A DNA stretch of 64,000 nucleotides. Source: Methylobacterium sp. GTDB lineage: Bacteria > Pseudomonadota > Alphaproteobacteria > Rhizobiales > Beijerinckiaceae. Both the position numbers and the translations under genes were made by a program. Below the pieces are notes generated by a model, which worked only from the letters and a program-made list of their open reading frames with translations, was not told where the DNA came from and did no database searches. The stretch is from assembly GCA_013823325.1 (NCBI GenBank), contig PNLY01000006.1:50052-114051 (forward strand), in the 5' to 3' direction. Position 1 is the stretch's first letter, and every line of letters begins with the position of its first letter. Below, piece by piece: positions 63,814 to 64,000 of this stretch.

Positions 63814-64000
63814 GCGTCACCTGAGGCGGCTGACGACCGCCTTCCTCTGCGACGAGGAATTCCGCCAGCTGCCTCGCGCTCGGCTCGGATGCGGTCCAGC
63901 AGGGCGCTCGCCGGCTCGTCGTTCGGATCCTGGGGAACCAGCTCGCCGCGGAAAGCTTTGGCCAGGACGGCTTGATCGAGACGATCAAGAAGCACTAGCA
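63810..64000 (-). CDS. hsdS: Type I restriction enzyme specificity subunit HsdS, C-terminal fragment
   Basis: The last 63 residues of a protein that continues beyond the window, with no start before the edge. The sequence LLDRLDQAVLAKAFRGELVPQDPNDEPASALLDRIRAEREA is the near-invariant C-terminal end of many HsdS subunits, where the second conserved helical region pairs with HsdM. HsdS reads the DNA target for the type I methylase and translocase. The tail after it is basic and low in complexity. The stop overlaps the next gene's GTG, so the system and the two accessory nucleases share a transcript. hsdM and hsdR must lie to the right, outside the window. Confidence 0.82.
   Translation of the reverse strand, partial: LVLLDRLDQAVLAKAFRGELVPQDPNDEPASALLDRIRAEREAAGGIPRRRGRRSSAASGDA

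Larger units (their letters stand above)
58046..64000. mobile_element. Left part of a genomic island integrated at tRNA-Ser
   Basis: From the tRNA 3' end to the window edge all genes are accessory: tyrosine integrase, polymerase-like protein, serine recombinase and a restriction/nuclease operon. The tRNA junction, adjacent inward-reading integrase and abrupt change from housekeeping content define an integrative element. Coding looks less GC-biased at third positions than the chromosome to the left, judged by eye. The right end, attR and any transfer genes lie outside the window, so prophage, integrative element and defence island cannot be separated. Confidence 0.8.

Overview
The window is 64 kb of GC-rich, densely coded chromosome from an alphaproteobacterium, most likely a member of the Hyphomicrobiales. 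Bosea or a close relative is my best guess. The reasons are the OlsB-type ornithine-lipid acyltransferase, the rpsA/sppA/ihfB/lapA neighbourhood, a TTAA-N7-TTAAC CtrA-type box, several orphan Bug/TctC and TRAP transporter genes, and dispersed palindromic intergenic repeats of the kind common in this order. No search was run, so the genus is an inference.

Positions 1-5344 hold two diverging blocks around an IclR regulator: amidase, short-chain dehydrogenase and a dimeric-barrel protein leftwards, and an ABC importer (permease, periplasmic protein, ATPase) rightwards. A sigma70-like promoter and a perfect 9-3-9 IclR-type palindrome lie between them. Positions 5458-11505 carry a glutathione transferase, two murein-peptidase-like exported proteins facing each other (extensin-like lipoprotein and MepA), an orphan Bug binding protein, a tiny DUF3309-like membrane protein, an ornithine-cyclodeaminase homologue and LapA. 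Positions 11635-16256 are a leftward block: rpsA, a YegD-like Hsp70, sppA and ihfB. Next come a luciferase-like oxidoreductase, TRAP permeases, and a KdpDE-like two-component pair without kdpFABC. A siderophore-uptake cluster follows (AraC regulator, TonB receptor, small unknown, RhtX/FptX-type transporter).

Positions 27359-41959 hold LemA plus an M48 protease, a DsbA-fold isomerase, argG, the potassium transporter kup, a large periplasmic phytase-like protein, an XRE regulator, CsbD, and dnaK-dnaJ with a long leader. Positions 41969-57787 are mostly housekeeping and repair genes: an AraC-Ogt fusion, nth, uppP, queG, a GNAT/OlsB acyltransferase, a hybrid histidine kinase and comM. A PrpF/Bug/LysR locus lies among them.

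A tRNA-Ser(GGA) gene at 57956-58045 marks a sharp change. A tyrosine integrase begins 86 bases after its 3' end, and from there to the window edge the content is accessory: a stand-alone protein with family-A DNA-polymerase-like palm motifs, a small serine recombinase with a 13-10-13 inverted repeat just upstream, and a leftward overlapping operon of HsdS (partial), a NucS-like PD-(D/E)XK nuclease with an EVE-like domain, and a winged-helix/HNH nuclease. This is the left part of an integrated genomic island carrying a restriction/defence module, and its far end lies outside the window. The polymerase-like gene and the composite nuclease operon are the most interesting parts.
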